A stretch of 64,000 nucleotides of DNA. Source: Bacillus spongiae. Its GTDB lineage: Bacteria > Bacillota > Bacilli > Bacillales > Bacillaceae_K. Positions 35,345-45,073 of the stretch are shown here, one piece after another. The stretch spans positions 62,001-126,000 of the forward strand of contig NZ_JBBAXC010000005.1 of the NCBI RefSeq assembly GCF_037120725.1, given 5' to 3'. Each line of letters opens with the position of its first letter. Within the stretch, counting starts at the first letter, position 1. Made by a program: the position numbers and the translations under genes. The notes under the pieces were generated by a model, which saw nothing but the letters and a program-made list of their open reading frames with translations, made no database searches and was not told the DNA's origin.

Positions 35345-35485
35345 TTCTACTAAAAGAAAAAACCCCATTGCGATAAAAATAGCTGCAACCTTTATTAACA
35401 AAATAATTACCCTTTAACAGTGAAGCCCACTGCAGCATATAGATGGATTTTTTCTTTCATTCATTAGAAAGAATTGAATAGGTGA
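35345..35485 (-). pseudogene. decayed fragment of an ABC-2 permease gene
   Basis: The sequence aligns with part of the intact permease gene at about 44741-44880. Shared stretches include CTACTAAAAGAA, CCCCATTGCG, AAAAATAGCTGCAA and CAGCATATAGATGGATTTTT. Several substitutions and small indels remove the frame. Confidence 0.7.
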
Positions 35486-35621
35486 TCAAAATGAGCTGGC
35501 ATACATCCAACATTGCTGAAATTATGTATTCTAACTCATTAATAATATAGCTAATTTCCATCCAGAAGGGATTTAGCTTAGCTTCATATTGAAAGCTAAA
35601 AATACCTAATAAAACTTGCTA

Positions 35622-36572
35622 CTAAGATCTGCGTACAAGAGGAAGTGTCATACAGCGAATTCCGCCTCCCCCTTTCTCAATTTCATTCACATCTATTTCA
35701 ATTAGTTTTTTCCGTTTCAGTTTCGGATGATCTTTCCATAACTTCTTATTCGCTTTCGTGCTGATTAATAGGGTCTCAGGGTCTACGTTCAAAAAATTAA
35801 TATCAGCAACCGTATGCTTTACATCATTTGTCCATACAATTTCAAAACCATGTCTTTTAATAAACTCGTCCATCATCACGTATCGACCACCTCTTTCCGT
35901 AACGACTTGGACTGGAAAAAGCCTCATATAGCTTTTGGCCATAAGGATGTCGGCTCCGACTACATTACAGTTCATGTCAAGATGCATCGTTTCTTGTGTT
36001 CGAGGTAAATCAATAATGCCAATTTCCGAAAAACCAGCTTGAAAGATTTTGCTTTTTATCTTTTCTATGCTTTCAATACTTGTTCTCATTCCTGTATTTA
36101 TAAAGATTGCCTCTTTGTTCAATACGAATACATCACCATTTTCAAATGCCTTTATGTCGTTATTTGCTCGAATTGAATAGGATTCATCGCCAAACCACAA
36201 TTGAAATAATTGATGACTGTGTATGTATTCTGGAGCTCTCATTGACGTTCCCGCATCCCCAGGTATGACGATATTTCCATACACACACGCTAAATCCCGC
36301 ACAAATACTCTGTTGATTAGCTGTTGGCTTAGTACTGCATCCTCACCCGTAAGGTACTCTGAATAATTCACGACCGTTACACCATTCTCTTCCATCGCTT
36401 TAATCATATATTCATGATTCTCTTGAGCTCGTTTTTGGTTAACAGGTTTTTCCCACCCAACATAATCAGCCGTTTTTTGGTTGGGAATATTGAGAATAGA
36501 TGGAGAGCACACCATGACCATTTTTAACTCTTCGTGTTCACTCCAACAATTAGGCTGAATTTTCATTAACAT
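35622..36572 (-). CDS. amidinotransferase / arginine-deiminase-fold hydrolase
   Basis: A 316-aa protein of the guanidino-group-modifying superfamily (DDAH, arginine deiminase, amidinotransferase). VFVRDLACVYGNIVIPGDAG contains the Asp of the guanidino site, MHLDMNCNVVGADILMAK the catalytic His, and GGGGIRCMTLPLVRR the catalytic Cys at the C-terminus. The substrate is probably arginine or a methylated/modified arginine; citrulline or ornithine would be the product. ATG 36572 follows AAGGAG by 5 bases. It diverges from an amino-acid permease. Confidence 0.85.
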   Translation of the reverse strand: MLMKIQPNCWSEHEELKMVMVCSPSILNIPNQKTADYVGWEKPVNQKRAQENHEYMIKAMEENGVTVVNYSEYLTGEDAVLSQQLINRVFVRDLACVYGNIVIPGDAGTSMRAPEYIHSHQLFQLWFGDESYSIRANNDIKAFENGDVFVLNKEAIFINTGMRTSIESIEKIKSKIFQAGFSEIGIIDLPRTQETMHLDMNCNVVGADILMAKSYMRLFPVQVVTERGGRYVMMDEFIKRHGFEIVWTNDVKHTVADINFLNVDPETLLISTKANKKLWKDHPKLKRKKLIEIDVNEIEKGGGGIRCMTLPLVRRS

Positions 36573-36693
36573 TCCGTCTCCTTCGTCTCACGTTTTCCTT
36601 ACTTTATCCTTCCCGAACGAAATCATGCCCTTTTCACATAATCTACGAAGATCCTAGTCAGACTAGAAAGAAGTACAGTGAGGTGAAGGTGTA

Positions 36694-37992
36694 ATGAGTA
36701 CAAATGAGAAAAAGCTATCGTGGTGGCAACTCGCTTTCATTGGAGTAGGGTGTATTATTGGGACTGGATACTTTTTAGGCTCAGCCATTCCGATTCAAAA
36801 AGCAGGGCCTTCCATTCTTATTGCTTATTTTGTCGCTGGGATTGGAACATGGATTGTATTCCATGCTCTTGCCAAATTAACTTCTCACCACCCCGAGAAA
36901 GGATCGTTCCGTACATATGCAAAAAATGCTTTCGGTTCATGGGCAGGGTTTAGTACTGGTTGGATCTATTGGTCAGCAGAAATGTTAATTATGGGAAGTC
37001 AATTAACTGCACTCGCTCTCTTCGCACAGTTCTGGTTTCCTTTCATTCCAATGTGGATTTTAACGGCGGTATTCGCTGGTCTTGGCTTATTAATTATTCT
37101 GTTCGGTGTACAGAAAGTTGAAAGGATGGAAAACATATTTGGCATCATGAAGATAGCAGCCATTGTTATGTTTGTTTTAATTGCCACTGCAGCGATGCTT
37201 GGATGGCTAGGGAAAGGGGTTGCCTTTCACGATACACATTCTCCTTTAAACGAAATGCTCCCAAATGATGTAAAAGGGCTATGGATTGCTCTTCTCTTTG
37301 CCTTCTATGGGTTTGGAGGAATTGAAGTGATGGGTTTGATGGCACAGGAACTAAAGAATCCAAAGGACGCTCCAAAATCTGGTAATATTATGCTTCTTAC
37401 TTTAACTGTTCTATACTTAATATCTTTTTATCTCGTATTAAAGCTTGTTCCGTTAAACAAGATCCATTCAGATGAAAGTCCATTTTTAACGGCGCTTAAC
37501 CAATATGATCTTCCCCTAGCCCCTCATCTATTTAATTCTGTGCTCATTATTGCAGGGTTCTCGACAATGGTCGCATCGTTATACGCTGTCACTACGATGC
37601 TTGTCACATTAGCAGAAGAAGGAGATGCGCCAAAGTTATTTGCGAAAAAGGGGAAAATGAAGGTCCCCTTGCCTGCTTTCATGTTAACGACTATAGGTGC
37701 TATAGCATCTATTATCTTTGCTATGCAAATGCCCGATAAGCTTTTTGAATATGTCACCACAGCAGCAGGGCTTATGCTTTTATATACGTGGATAATCATT
37801 CTCGCTTCCTTTCAAAAGCTCATGAACAAAACTGCTTCGGACCGTCTACAAATAGCTGTAGCCTTCTTATTTATCCTACTGGCGATAAGTGGGACACTTG
37901 TTGATCATGTTAGTCGGATTGGTTTGTTTGTAAGCATAGGGTTTATCACCCTGATTGCACTTGCCACCTTCCTTAAAGAAAGGCTAACATAA
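36694..37992 (+). CDS. APC-family amino acid permease
   Basis: A 432-aa membrane protein with about 12 helices. The N-terminal GVGCIIGTGYFLGSAIPIQK is the substrate/ion-binding TM1 motif of the amino acid-polyamine-organocation family. FAFYGFGGIEVMGLMAQELK is the conserved TM6 region. It is divergent from the amidinotransferase gene and near the YqcI and LysE genes. In B. subtilis, ycgF (LysE-type), ycgG (YqcI-type) and ycgH (permease) also cluster, so these genes may serve one amino-acid pathway. Confidence 0.9.
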   Translation: MSTNEKKLSWWQLAFIGVGCIIGTGYFLGSAIPIQKAGPSILIAYFVAGIGTWIVFHALAKLTSHHPEKGSFRTYAKNAFGSWAGFSTGWIYWSAEMLIMGSQLTALALFAQFWFPFIPMWILTAVFAGLGLLIILFGVQKVERMENIFGIMKIAAIVMFVLIATAAMLGWLGKGVAFHDTHSPLNEMLPNDVKGLWIALLFAFYGFGGIEVMGLMAQELKNPKDAPKSGNIMLLTLTVLYLISFYLVLKLVPLNKIHSDESPFLTALNQYDLPLAPHLFNSVLIIAGFSTMVASLYAVTTMLVTLAEEGDAPKLFAKKGKMKVPLPAFMLTTIGAIASIIFAMQMPDKLFEYVTTAAGLMLLYTWIIILASFQKLMNKTASDRLQIAVAFLFILLAISGTLVDHVSRIGLFVSIGFITLIALATFLKERLT

Positions 37993-38082
37993 CGAGGACT
38001 GTTGAGTCCTTTAGTGGACATCCAGCGAGTATAGGCGTTTAATTTCTAAGACAATAGAAAAAAGAGTTAAAGCTTCAACCCT

Positions 38083-38829
38083 TTAACTCTTGATTTTATC
38101 GTGCATATTTTGAAATGGACACTTGCTAGGAGAAGAATCATCATCGGTAAGAAAATACTGTTTCCATTCATAATTGTCTTCCTGCCCATACCATTTCAAA
38201 CTTGGATGAGGCTCCGCTTCATCATACTCAATAAGCCGTTCCCTTATCACTTTCTTTAACTTCTTGCCAAAAACTGTTGAAGAATTGATATCATCAAACA
38301 CCCATCGAGGTTGAAAGGCAATAAGAAAATAAGGAAAGTGACGACTCTGTCTAACTCTATGAGCAGGGGTTGCACAAAAAGCAAAATATGGTTCCCCATC
38401 GAAACAAAACTCCCAAGTATGATCATAAGGATCCTTCGCTATCCCTTCTGGCCAACTTGTTTCATCCAATTCATGTACGCGATTTAAGACACTCCAGAAG
38501 ATTTGTTGATACATTTCAATGCCATCGTTTTGTTCAGGAATGTTTTCAGAATTAAAAAAAACTACAAGCGATGCATACTTCCCTGTGTCCCTTGAAATTT
38601 CTCCGTACTGTTTTAGCAGGTCAGCAAGCTCTTCAGATGCCGTATTACTTCTAGGATCTTGTGCAAAACCAAATCGCAAGGTGCCTTTATCAAAGGCTTG
38701 TTTTCCAGGTATACATGGATAATGATGCAGCTCATCACACATTATTTCCGAGAAGTGATTATAGGCTGATTGTTGCCAATTTGTTAGTTTTTCCATATTT
38801 TGCTCGATCCAACTATTTGAACACAACAT
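38083..38829 (-). CDS. YqcI/YcgG family protein
   Basis: A 248-aa soluble protein of the YqcI/YcgG family. Typical segments are HYPCIPGKQAFDKGTLRFGF near residues 37-56, SLVVFFNSE, and EFCFDGEPYFAFCATPAHRV followed by HFPYFLIAFQPRWVFDDIN. A C-terminal CPFQ follows. The biochemical role is not established; cysteine and histidine residues suggest metal or haem-type chemistry, which is only a guess. It is 64 bases downstream of the LysE gene and co-directional. A hairpin at 38063-38093 may end the unit. Confidence 0.85.
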   Translation of the reverse strand: MLCSNSWIEQNMEKLTNWQQSAYNHFSEIMCDELHHYPCIPGKQAFDKGTLRFGFAQDPRSNTASEELADLLKQYGEISRDTGKYASLVVFFNSENIPEQNDGIEMYQQIFWSVLNRVHELDETSWPEGIAKDPYDHTWEFCFDGEPYFAFCATPAHRVRQSRHFPYFLIAFQPRWVFDDINSSTVFGKKLKKVIRERLIEYDEAEPHPSLKWYGQEDNYEWKQYFLTDDDSSPSKCPFQNMHDKIKS

Positions 38830-38893
38830 GAAGTCAATCCCTCCTAAAGATTACACATTTATCCTATTAGGAGGAGGCAGAGTGGGTGTCTGT

Positions 38894-39523
38894 CTAATTG
38901 AACAATAGCTTGCACGCTTGAACACTGAAATAAATACCAAACCCAATTAAGATGATACCGGAAATGATGGAGATTAGGCGCAAGGCTAGGGGACTCAAAA
39001 ATTTTCTTACACCAGTGGCAACACCTGCCATCGACAAATCCCAAAGCGTGATTCCAAGAAATATCCCCATACTATACAAGAATAGGTACTTGTTTTCATA
39101 AGAACTAGATGTTTGAGCTAAAATAGATCCATAAATTCCGAGCCAAAACAAAATACTTAATGGATTGGAAATTGCCATAAAGAAGCCTGTACGAAATGCT
39201 TTCCTTTTCGTTTCGTCTTGTGTTTGGCGAGAAAATGATGTGTGTGTTCCAGATTTTAAGATGCTTTCGATTCCTGTATAGGTTAATACAAAAAAACCAA
39301 ATAGCCACAAAAATAATTTAATAGCGGGCGTATCAACAAATTGAGCAATTCCAAAATAGATAAGGAGCATAAAGATTGCATCTGCTACCATGCCACCTAC
39401 TCCCACAAGCCAGGCATGAAAGAAACCAAATCGAATTCCCTTATCCAATTGAGCAGCATTAATTGGACCCATTGGTGCTGACAGAGACAACCCTAAAATA
39501 ACGTAGCCTATAAATATATTCAT
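38894..39523 (-). CDS. LysE-family amino acid exporter
   Basis: A 209-aa membrane protein with six predicted helices. IGYVILGLSLSAPMGPINAA carries the family motif G-x-x-x-x-P-G-P, and ISNPLSILFWLGIYGSIL is the second conserved loop. These proteins export lysine, threonine, homoserine or similar amino acids. ATG 39523 follows AAGGTGG. It heads a two-gene unit with the YqcI protein, as in B. subtilis ycgF-ycgG. Confidence 0.88.
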   Translation of the reverse strand: MNIFIGYVILGLSLSAPMGPINAAQLDKGIRFGFFHAWLVGVGGMVADAIFMLLIYFGIAQFVDTPAIKLFLWLFGFFVLTYTGIESILKSGTHTSFSRQTQDETKRKAFRTGFFMAISNPLSILFWLGIYGSILAQTSSSYENKYLFLYSMGIFLGITLWDLSMAGVATGVRKFLSPLALRLISIISGIILIGFGIYFSVQACKLLFN

Positions 39524-39633
39524 GTTTGACCACCTTAAAATTGACTTCTTCTAATTGTATTCGGACATGCTAGAGAGTATTAAGTCATTTTGATTGAAAA
39601 ATATTATGTATTTATCTATAGGAGGGATAATTT

Positions 39634-40275
39634 ATGCACAATCAAGGACCATCCAACCTACCACCACAACCCGGTACTCAAGTACCACCAAACGTGTTCA
39701 ATCAACTTCAGAACAAAAACCATGGTGGACATGAACTCTTCGACGTTCATGAAATATTATCGGGGATTATCAACATGCTTGATCAATACCAGCTATACGA
39801 CCAACATATTAAGGACCCTGAACTAAAAGAAATCCTAATTCGTCAATCAGCATTCGTTACAGCAATGTATAATACGATAGTCGAGATTTTTCAAACAGGG
39901 CACGAGCCTAACATTCCAATGAAAACCTATACTATGTCCCAGTCCCATACCACCACATATGGTATAAAGCCGAACGCACCGAAAAAACCGAATCAATCGG
40001 TCAATGACCTTACAGACAAAGGACTTTCTTCTTACATGCTTGGTCACACGAAGGCTTTAGCCTCTCTCTTTGCTATGACTGCTCTCGAGATGACCAACCC
40101 TGGAATACGTCGAGCCGTAACATACAATGTCCCTAATTTTATTGAAATGAGCTATGAAATTTTCCTTTACCAAAATAAGAACGGCTTTTATCAGGTTCCT
40201 CAACTAAACGAACAGGATATGTCGCTAATGCTGAAAAGTTATATGACAACTCCTCAAAGAAACATCCCTCAATAA
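39634..40275 (+). CDS. CotF-like spore coat protein
   Basis: A 213-aa protein. A proline-rich N-terminus (PSNLPPQPGTQVPPNVFNQL) is followed by a helical ferritin-like region, HELFDVHEILSGIINMLDQY then HIKDPELKEILIRQSAFVTA. The C-terminal part has HTKALASLFAMTALEMTNPG. The pattern matches the CotF coat family. It would be made in the mother cell and assembled on the spore. ATG 39634 follows AGGAGGG. Monocistronic with a hairpin downstream. Confidence 0.85.
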   Translation: MHNQGPSNLPPQPGTQVPPNVFNQLQNKNHGGHELFDVHEILSGIINMLDQYQLYDQHIKDPELKEILIRQSAFVTAMYNTIVEIFQTGHEPNIPMKTYTMSQSHTTTYGIKPNAPKKPNQSVNDLTDKGLSSYMLGHTKALASLFAMTALEMTNPGIRRAVTYNVPNFIEMSYEIFLYQNKNGFYQVPQLNEQDMSLMLKSYMTTPQRNIPQ

Positions 40276-40376
40276 CATTTCATAACTACCTTCTCTTTGA
40301 GGGATATGCTTCAGAAAAGAATCATATTAGTCTATATTTTCTAACGTAATGAAAATTCCAATAATTGAATGCTGTA

Positions 40377-40428
40377 AGTAGCGCAAAATTTACAACAATA
40401 ATTGTGTATTTCTGCGCTACTCTTTTTT
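40377..40428 (+). terminator. hairpin terminator
   Basis: GTAGCGCA and TGCGCTAC pair around an AT-rich loop and are followed by TCTTTTTT. It lies about 100 bases after the coat gene. Confidence 0.65.
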
Positions 40429-40785
40429 CAGCACTCGACATTTAGAAGAATGACTCGTTGATCAAGGTAAGGATTTATCACTTTCTCATTTTTTACGTAG
40501 ATTCCTGTGGCTCAAACCGTTCTCGATTTCATTTGCTTTTCAGTGATAGCCTTATTACAAAAAATTACTACTTAAAAAATACAACCACCAAAGCGAGTCC
40601 TCTCTAAAACTTCTGAATCAAATGATTCACTACATGAAGTGGATTCCTACGTAAATAAACGGTGAATATAACAAGGAAGAGCTTTAAACAAACGTAGAAT
40701 AATATAATAGACAAACTGATACACCTAGTAGACTAGGTGCTATTTACTCTAAATGCGGAATGGAATTGGAGGCACTGTCACGATG
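40429..40785. other. intergenic, no gene seen
   Basis: AT-rich. It contains a small perfect inverted repeat CACCTAGT-AG-ACTAGGTG at 40723-40740 but no credible coding frame. Confidence 0.4.
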
Positions 40786-41254
40786 TTATATATACATCCA
40801 AAAAATATAGAGTGTCGCAACTGTATTCCATAAGCTATGTGTCACGATGGAAGCCGTCAGCCTTTTCGTATATAAATATAGACCCGTGTAAAGGATACTT
40901 GGAATCAGAATACCGATTCATTCAATCGTATTACCTGGTAAGTGACCGGCAGAAAATACGAAAACCCCTAAGAGAACTGCGGAAATGATGGCAATTTTAG
41001 AGCCACGAAAAATAGCAGCAATTCCTCCGATAAAAAAACCACGATTAAATAGTTCTTCAGTCAGAGGACCAATAATACTTACTAATGGAATCATCCAGAT
41101 AAAAAAGATAACGGATCGAATAACCGTCACAACCACGGCGAGAAAAACATCTTCTTTCCACTTATTCGTCGTAAACCCAATCTCTTTAAAATTCAGGTTT
41201 AAATACTTTAGCCCCCAATAAATAATGGGAATGACTAAAATGCCTTGTAACAGT
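40786..41254 (-). pseudogene. truncated second copy of the CPBP protease gene
   Basis: This stretch is a near-identical direct copy of 43697-44234. It lacks the first third of the gene, has an internal 69-base deletion, and has a nonsense change (TGG to TGA after GNTIE). The deletion lies exactly between two ATCCAGATA repeats present in the intact gene and removes 23 codons in frame. The stop codon end is still present. Confidence 0.85.
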
Positions 41255-41882
41255 TAGTGGCAGAAGGAGATGAATATTCAAAATAAGTTTAACAGTAGCG
41301 TTACCTTATAATTATCAAAATGATTTAAATTGTAAATATCCACCACGAATACAAGGCTATTTTTGACTGCGTGAAAAAACTAAACGAGAAAAATTGTTTA
41401 ATCTTCTTGAACAAGAATTTGTGTTTAAACAGGATTCACCGAATACAATTAATATATACAATAGTAATAACTTCCTTTTTGGATAACCGTACAGCTTACC
41501 TCTTGCTTTACACAGATTGAAAGAATGAACCCATTTGTTTACAGTTCATGATGCTCACCTATACATTGTTTTGTTCTTTAGTTGGCTCCTCTAACAAAAT
41601 ACAGACAGCAAAAATTAACAATCTGATGAAACTATATGCGTCTTACAATATAAAACACTAGTACTCCGCACTATGTAGGGTTGAATTTATTCGCCCCATT
41701 ATCATCCTATTACATTTTAGTAATCATCGATATCTAGAAGCTTTTTGAACAATCTACTTAACATATTGAATAGGAAAAAATACTATTCAATAGGGAGGGA
41801 ATAAAAAAAAATTTAGTAACTCATTGAAAATCTAAATCAAATATAATTTAAAAAATATATAAATATGAGGAGAAAAATAACA
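41255..41882. other. AT-rich intergenic stretch
   Basis: Very AT-rich sequence between the CPBP pseudogene and the beta-helix gene, without a gene I can support. Confidence 0.45.
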
Positions 41883-43448
41883 ATGAAAATGAGATCCGTC
41901 TTAGAAGATTCATTTTTTAAGAATATTAAAAATTTTGGGGCAGTTGGTGATGGGGTAACTGATGATACTGATGTAATCCAAAATGCTCTTAACTTAGCAA
42001 AGATTGAAGGGTCCGTCAATATACTATTTCCTCCTGGAAGATATAAAGTAACGAGAAAATTGATTATTTATAAGAACACATATTTAAAATTATCTAGTAG
42101 TTCCGTAATCTTAAGATCTCATACTGCATCAATTATGCAAAATGGAGTAGATGGATCTATGTATAAAGGGTACAACGGGGAAGGGAACATTTTCATTGAA
42201 GGAGGGGTTTTTGATGGAAACCTCATAAATTATAATTTCGAATGCAGTGGATTTAGTTTGTCCCACGCTGAGAATATTAGACTTAAGGGGGTTACAATTA
42301 AAGATATATATGCAGGTCATGCTTTAGATTTATCTGGTACAAAGAATATCTTGATTGAAGATTGTAGTTTTATAGGTTATAGAGATAGACCAGATCAAAG
42401 TAGAAATTATTCTGAGGCCATACAAATTGACATCCAAACAGCAGGAGGGTTTCCTGCATTTGGTGAGCACGATAATACTGTTACTAAAGATGTTGTTGTT
42501 CGAAATTGTTATTTTGGAGCTAGTGGAACACAAAATACAATGTCATGGGGATGTGCAATAGGTCATCATGCGTCAGTTAGAGATATTTTTCCGAATCATA
42601 TCAAAATCCTATATAACACTTTTGATGGTTGTACTTACAGAGCTCTTAGAATTTTAAAGTTTAAAGATGTTTTAATAGAAGGAAATTTATTTAAATCTTG
42701 TTTTGGGGCCATCAATGTTGCGGCTTCCTCAAATGATTCTCAGGCTAGTGAGTCTATTCTAATTAACAATAATATTATCGATGGCACAATAGGAAATATA
42801 TCGCCAGTATCCATCAATGGAGTCGAAAGAGCTTTAACAAAAAATGTACAAATAAAAAATAATACTTTCAAAAATTTGAACAATGCTATAGGCGGAGCAA
42901 TTTATGTTAATTTTTGTGAGTCAATGAACATTAGTGAGAATTTTTTCTTTGATACTTCGAGAGCATTGTGGGTTCGAAACTCAGAGAATATTACTTTTAA
43001 GGCTAATAATATTGATATTACTTCTCTTGAAATGGTCTATGCACAATCGAGTAAGAACTTTAATTGTATAAGTAATACTGTTAAAGAAACCAAAAGAATA
43101 GGAATAAACCTGGAGAGAATTGATAGAGGGGTAATTCGAAATAATCTAATTGAAAAGTGTGGCACTGAAACTCTTAATACAAGAAGTGGGATATTTATCG
43201 GGACTGAATCTAGTAACTTAAAGGTTATGGAAAATATTATATTAAAATCATCAAACTCATATGGAGTTCAAGTTACTGTTACTTGTTCTAATATTCAATT
43301 AACAAACAACGACGTAGATGGCATAACCGGTAAAGTGCTATTACCTTCAGAAGTTGGTTTTGACGGGATATATATAACCTCGCCAAATGGATCAATGTAC
43401 AAAATGACAGTAAATAATAGTGGTCAAGTTAGTGTTACACAAGTTTAA
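41883..43448 (+). CDS. pectate-lyase-superfamily (Pectate_lyase_3) beta-helix protein
   Basis: A 521-aa protein. NIKNFGAVGDGVTDDTDVIQ is the classic opening of the Pectate_lyase_3/tailspike-like fold, then ILFPPGRYKVTRKLIIYKNT. Right-handed helix coils follow to about residue 500, with runs such as NITFKANNIDI and NNIIDGTIGNI. No signal peptide is seen. ATG 41883 is 9 bases after AGGAGA. The coding sequence is more AT-rich than its neighbours and sits between two direct copies of CPBP sequence, suggesting acquisition. Its target polysaccharide, if any, is unknown. Confidence 0.8.
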   Translation: MKMRSVLEDSFFKNIKNFGAVGDGVTDDTDVIQNALNLAKIEGSVNILFPPGRYKVTRKLIIYKNTYLKLSSSSVILRSHTASIMQNGVDGSMYKGYNGEGNIFIEGGVFDGNLINYNFECSGFSLSHAENIRLKGVTIKDIYAGHALDLSGTKNILIEDCSFIGYRDRPDQSRNYSEAIQIDIQTAGGFPAFGEHDNTVTKDVVVRNCYFGASGTQNTMSWGCAIGHHASVRDIFPNHIKILYNTFDGCTYRALRILKFKDVLIEGNLFKSCFGAINVAASSNDSQASESILINNNIIDGTIGNISPVSINGVERALTKNVQIKNNTFKNLNNAIGGAIYVNFCESMNISENFFFDTSRALWVRNSENITFKANNIDITSLEMVYAQSSKNFNCISNTVKETKRIGINLERIDRGVIRNNLIEKCGTETLNTRSGIFIGTESSNLKVMENIILKSSNSYGVQVTVTCSNIQLTNNDVDGITGKVLLPSEVGFDGIYITSPNGSMYKMTVNNSGQVSVTQV

Positions 43449-43696
43449 GATTAAATTAATTAAATAAAATAGCCAGGATCTCTCCCAGCCGCACAACGAA
43501 TTTACATCATGAGAAGAGTCCATGAGAGGGGTCCTCGTAAAAGAAGTAGATCTGTAAACAAATCAACTCTACACTAAATCATTACTACAAATTGATTAAT
43601 GAGGATTAAATCTTAAATAATATGGATAGTTACTATTTTCATATAGAAGGATTTCACAAATATAGAAATGCTATTCAAGAGTAGTATGACCATTTG

Positions 43697-44362
43697 TTAC
43701 AAATACATCCAAAAAATATAGAGTGTCGCAACCGTATTCCATAAGCTATGTGTCACGATGGAAGCCGTCAGCCTTTTCGTACATAAAAATAGACCCGTGT
43801 AAAGGATACTTGGAATCAGAATACCGATCCATTCAATCGTATTACCTGGTAAGTGACCGGCAGAAAAGACGAAAACCCCTAAGAGAGCTGCGGCAATGAT
43901 GGCAATTTTAGAGCCACGAAAAATAGCAGCAATTCCTCCGATAAAAAAACCACGATTAAATAGTTCTTCAGTCAGAGGGCCAATAATACTTACTAATGGA
44001 ATCATCCAGATAATATTTTGCCAATTATTATCTAACATTGTAAGAACACGCGAGTGATCTGTATATGGAATAATCCAGATAAAAAAGATAACGGATCGAA
44101 TAACCGTCACAACCACGGCGAGAAAAACATCTTCTTTCCACTTATCCGTCGTAAACCCAATCTCTTTAAAATTCAGGTTTAAATACTTTAGCCCCCAATA
44201 AATAATAGGAATGACTAAAATGCCTTGTAACAGTGCAGCAATCGTTATATTGATTCCTGTAAACCCTCCTAAAAATCCCATTTGAAAAGGAACTTGGGAC
44301 AGAACAAAGAAAGCATACCCGACAATTATGACCAAACACCAAACAGCCATTGATTTTATCAA
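43697..44362 (-). CDS. CPBP family intramembrane metalloprotease
   Basis: A 221-aa membrane protein of the CAAX-protease/bacteriocin-processing (Abi) family. The active-site motifs are EELFNRGFFIGG (E-E-x-x-x-R) and FSAGHLPGN (H-x-x-x-N). It starts with TTG directly after the permease stop and so is translationally coupled to it. Its role may be processing of a peptide, or protection linked to the ABC transporter. A broken copy lies at 40786-41254. Confidence 0.88.
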   Translation of the reverse strand: MIKSMAVWCLVIIVGYAFFVLSQVPFQMGFLGGFTGINITIAALLQGILVIPIIYWGLKYLNLNFKEIGFTTDKWKEDVFLAVVVTVIRSVIFFIWIIPYTDHSRVLTMLDNNWQNIIWMIPLVSIIGPLTEELFNRGFFIGGIAAIFRGSKIAIIAAALLGVFVFSAGHLPGNTIEWIGILIPSILYTGLFLCTKRLTASIVTHSLWNTVATLYIFWMYL

Positions 44363-45070
44363 TTAGTCCACCTCGATTCGTTTATCATAGATCAAGCAAC
44401 ATAATAGAAATAATCCTCCACTGAAAAGCACTAAAATCAAGAGGCTTGATAGATGAAATAAAATAGGTCCTGCCTCAGGTAAATTCCACGTAAGAATAGG
44501 CAACCAGCTAATGAAAGGTGATAGCCATAAAGTCACTTCAATCATTCCCCATGCGCTGACGAGAAACGTTGTCAAAAAAGTAACCAATCGGAAATGTTTC
44601 ATTACACGGCTTAGCAAAAAGGAGAAAGTAACAATAACCGCTAGCGTTAGTGAAAAAAGTGCGATGAAAGAGAATGAGATGAAGAATAAATGAGGTAGTA
44701 AAGAAGTTAACTGTTCATGAAAGAAAATGTAGCCGCTCGCGATTCCTACTAAAAGAACGAACCCCATTGCGCTAAAAATAGCTGCAATCTTTATTGACAA
44801 AATGGTCCACCCTCTTACTGGGAAGCTCATCAGCATATAGATGGATTTTTGCTTCCATTCATTAGAAAGTATAGAATACATTAAATAGGTGCTCCAAACA
44901 GGAATCAGTAAAAGAGGGATGACAAAAGCACCGATCATTTGACCAAGCAAGTCCCAAGAGCCCATTTTACTACTTACAAATACGTGATCTATTATCATTA
45001 ATATGGAGAAAATAAGCGTTGTTGGAAAGACAAAACGAAGTTCCTTCTTCAATAAACAAATATATTTCAA
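44363..45070 (-). CDS. ABC-2 type transporter permease
   Basis: A 235-aa membrane protein with six helices, starting at TTG 45070 behind GGAGGAGC. Typical ABC-2 features are the cytoplasmic N-terminus ending in KKELRFVFPT, a hydrophilic loop NEWKQKSIYMLMSFPVRGWT, and a final Leu-rich helix. It pairs with the ATPase encoded 3 bases upstream. Substrate unknown; YtrA-linked transporters are often induced by cell-wall-active compounds. Confidence 0.85.
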   Translation of the reverse strand: MKYICLLKKELRFVFPTTLIFSILMIIDHVFVSSKMGSWDLLGQMIGAFVIPLLLIPVWSTYLMYSILSNEWKQKSIYMLMSFPVRGWTILSIKIAAIFSAMGFVLLVGIASGYIFFHEQLTSLLPHLFFISFSFIALFSLTLAVIVTFSFLLSRVMKHFRLVTFLTTFLVSAWGMIEVTLWLSPFISWLPILTWNLPEAGPILFHLSSLLILVLFSGGLFLLCCLIYDKRIEVD

Positions 45071-45073
45071 GCT

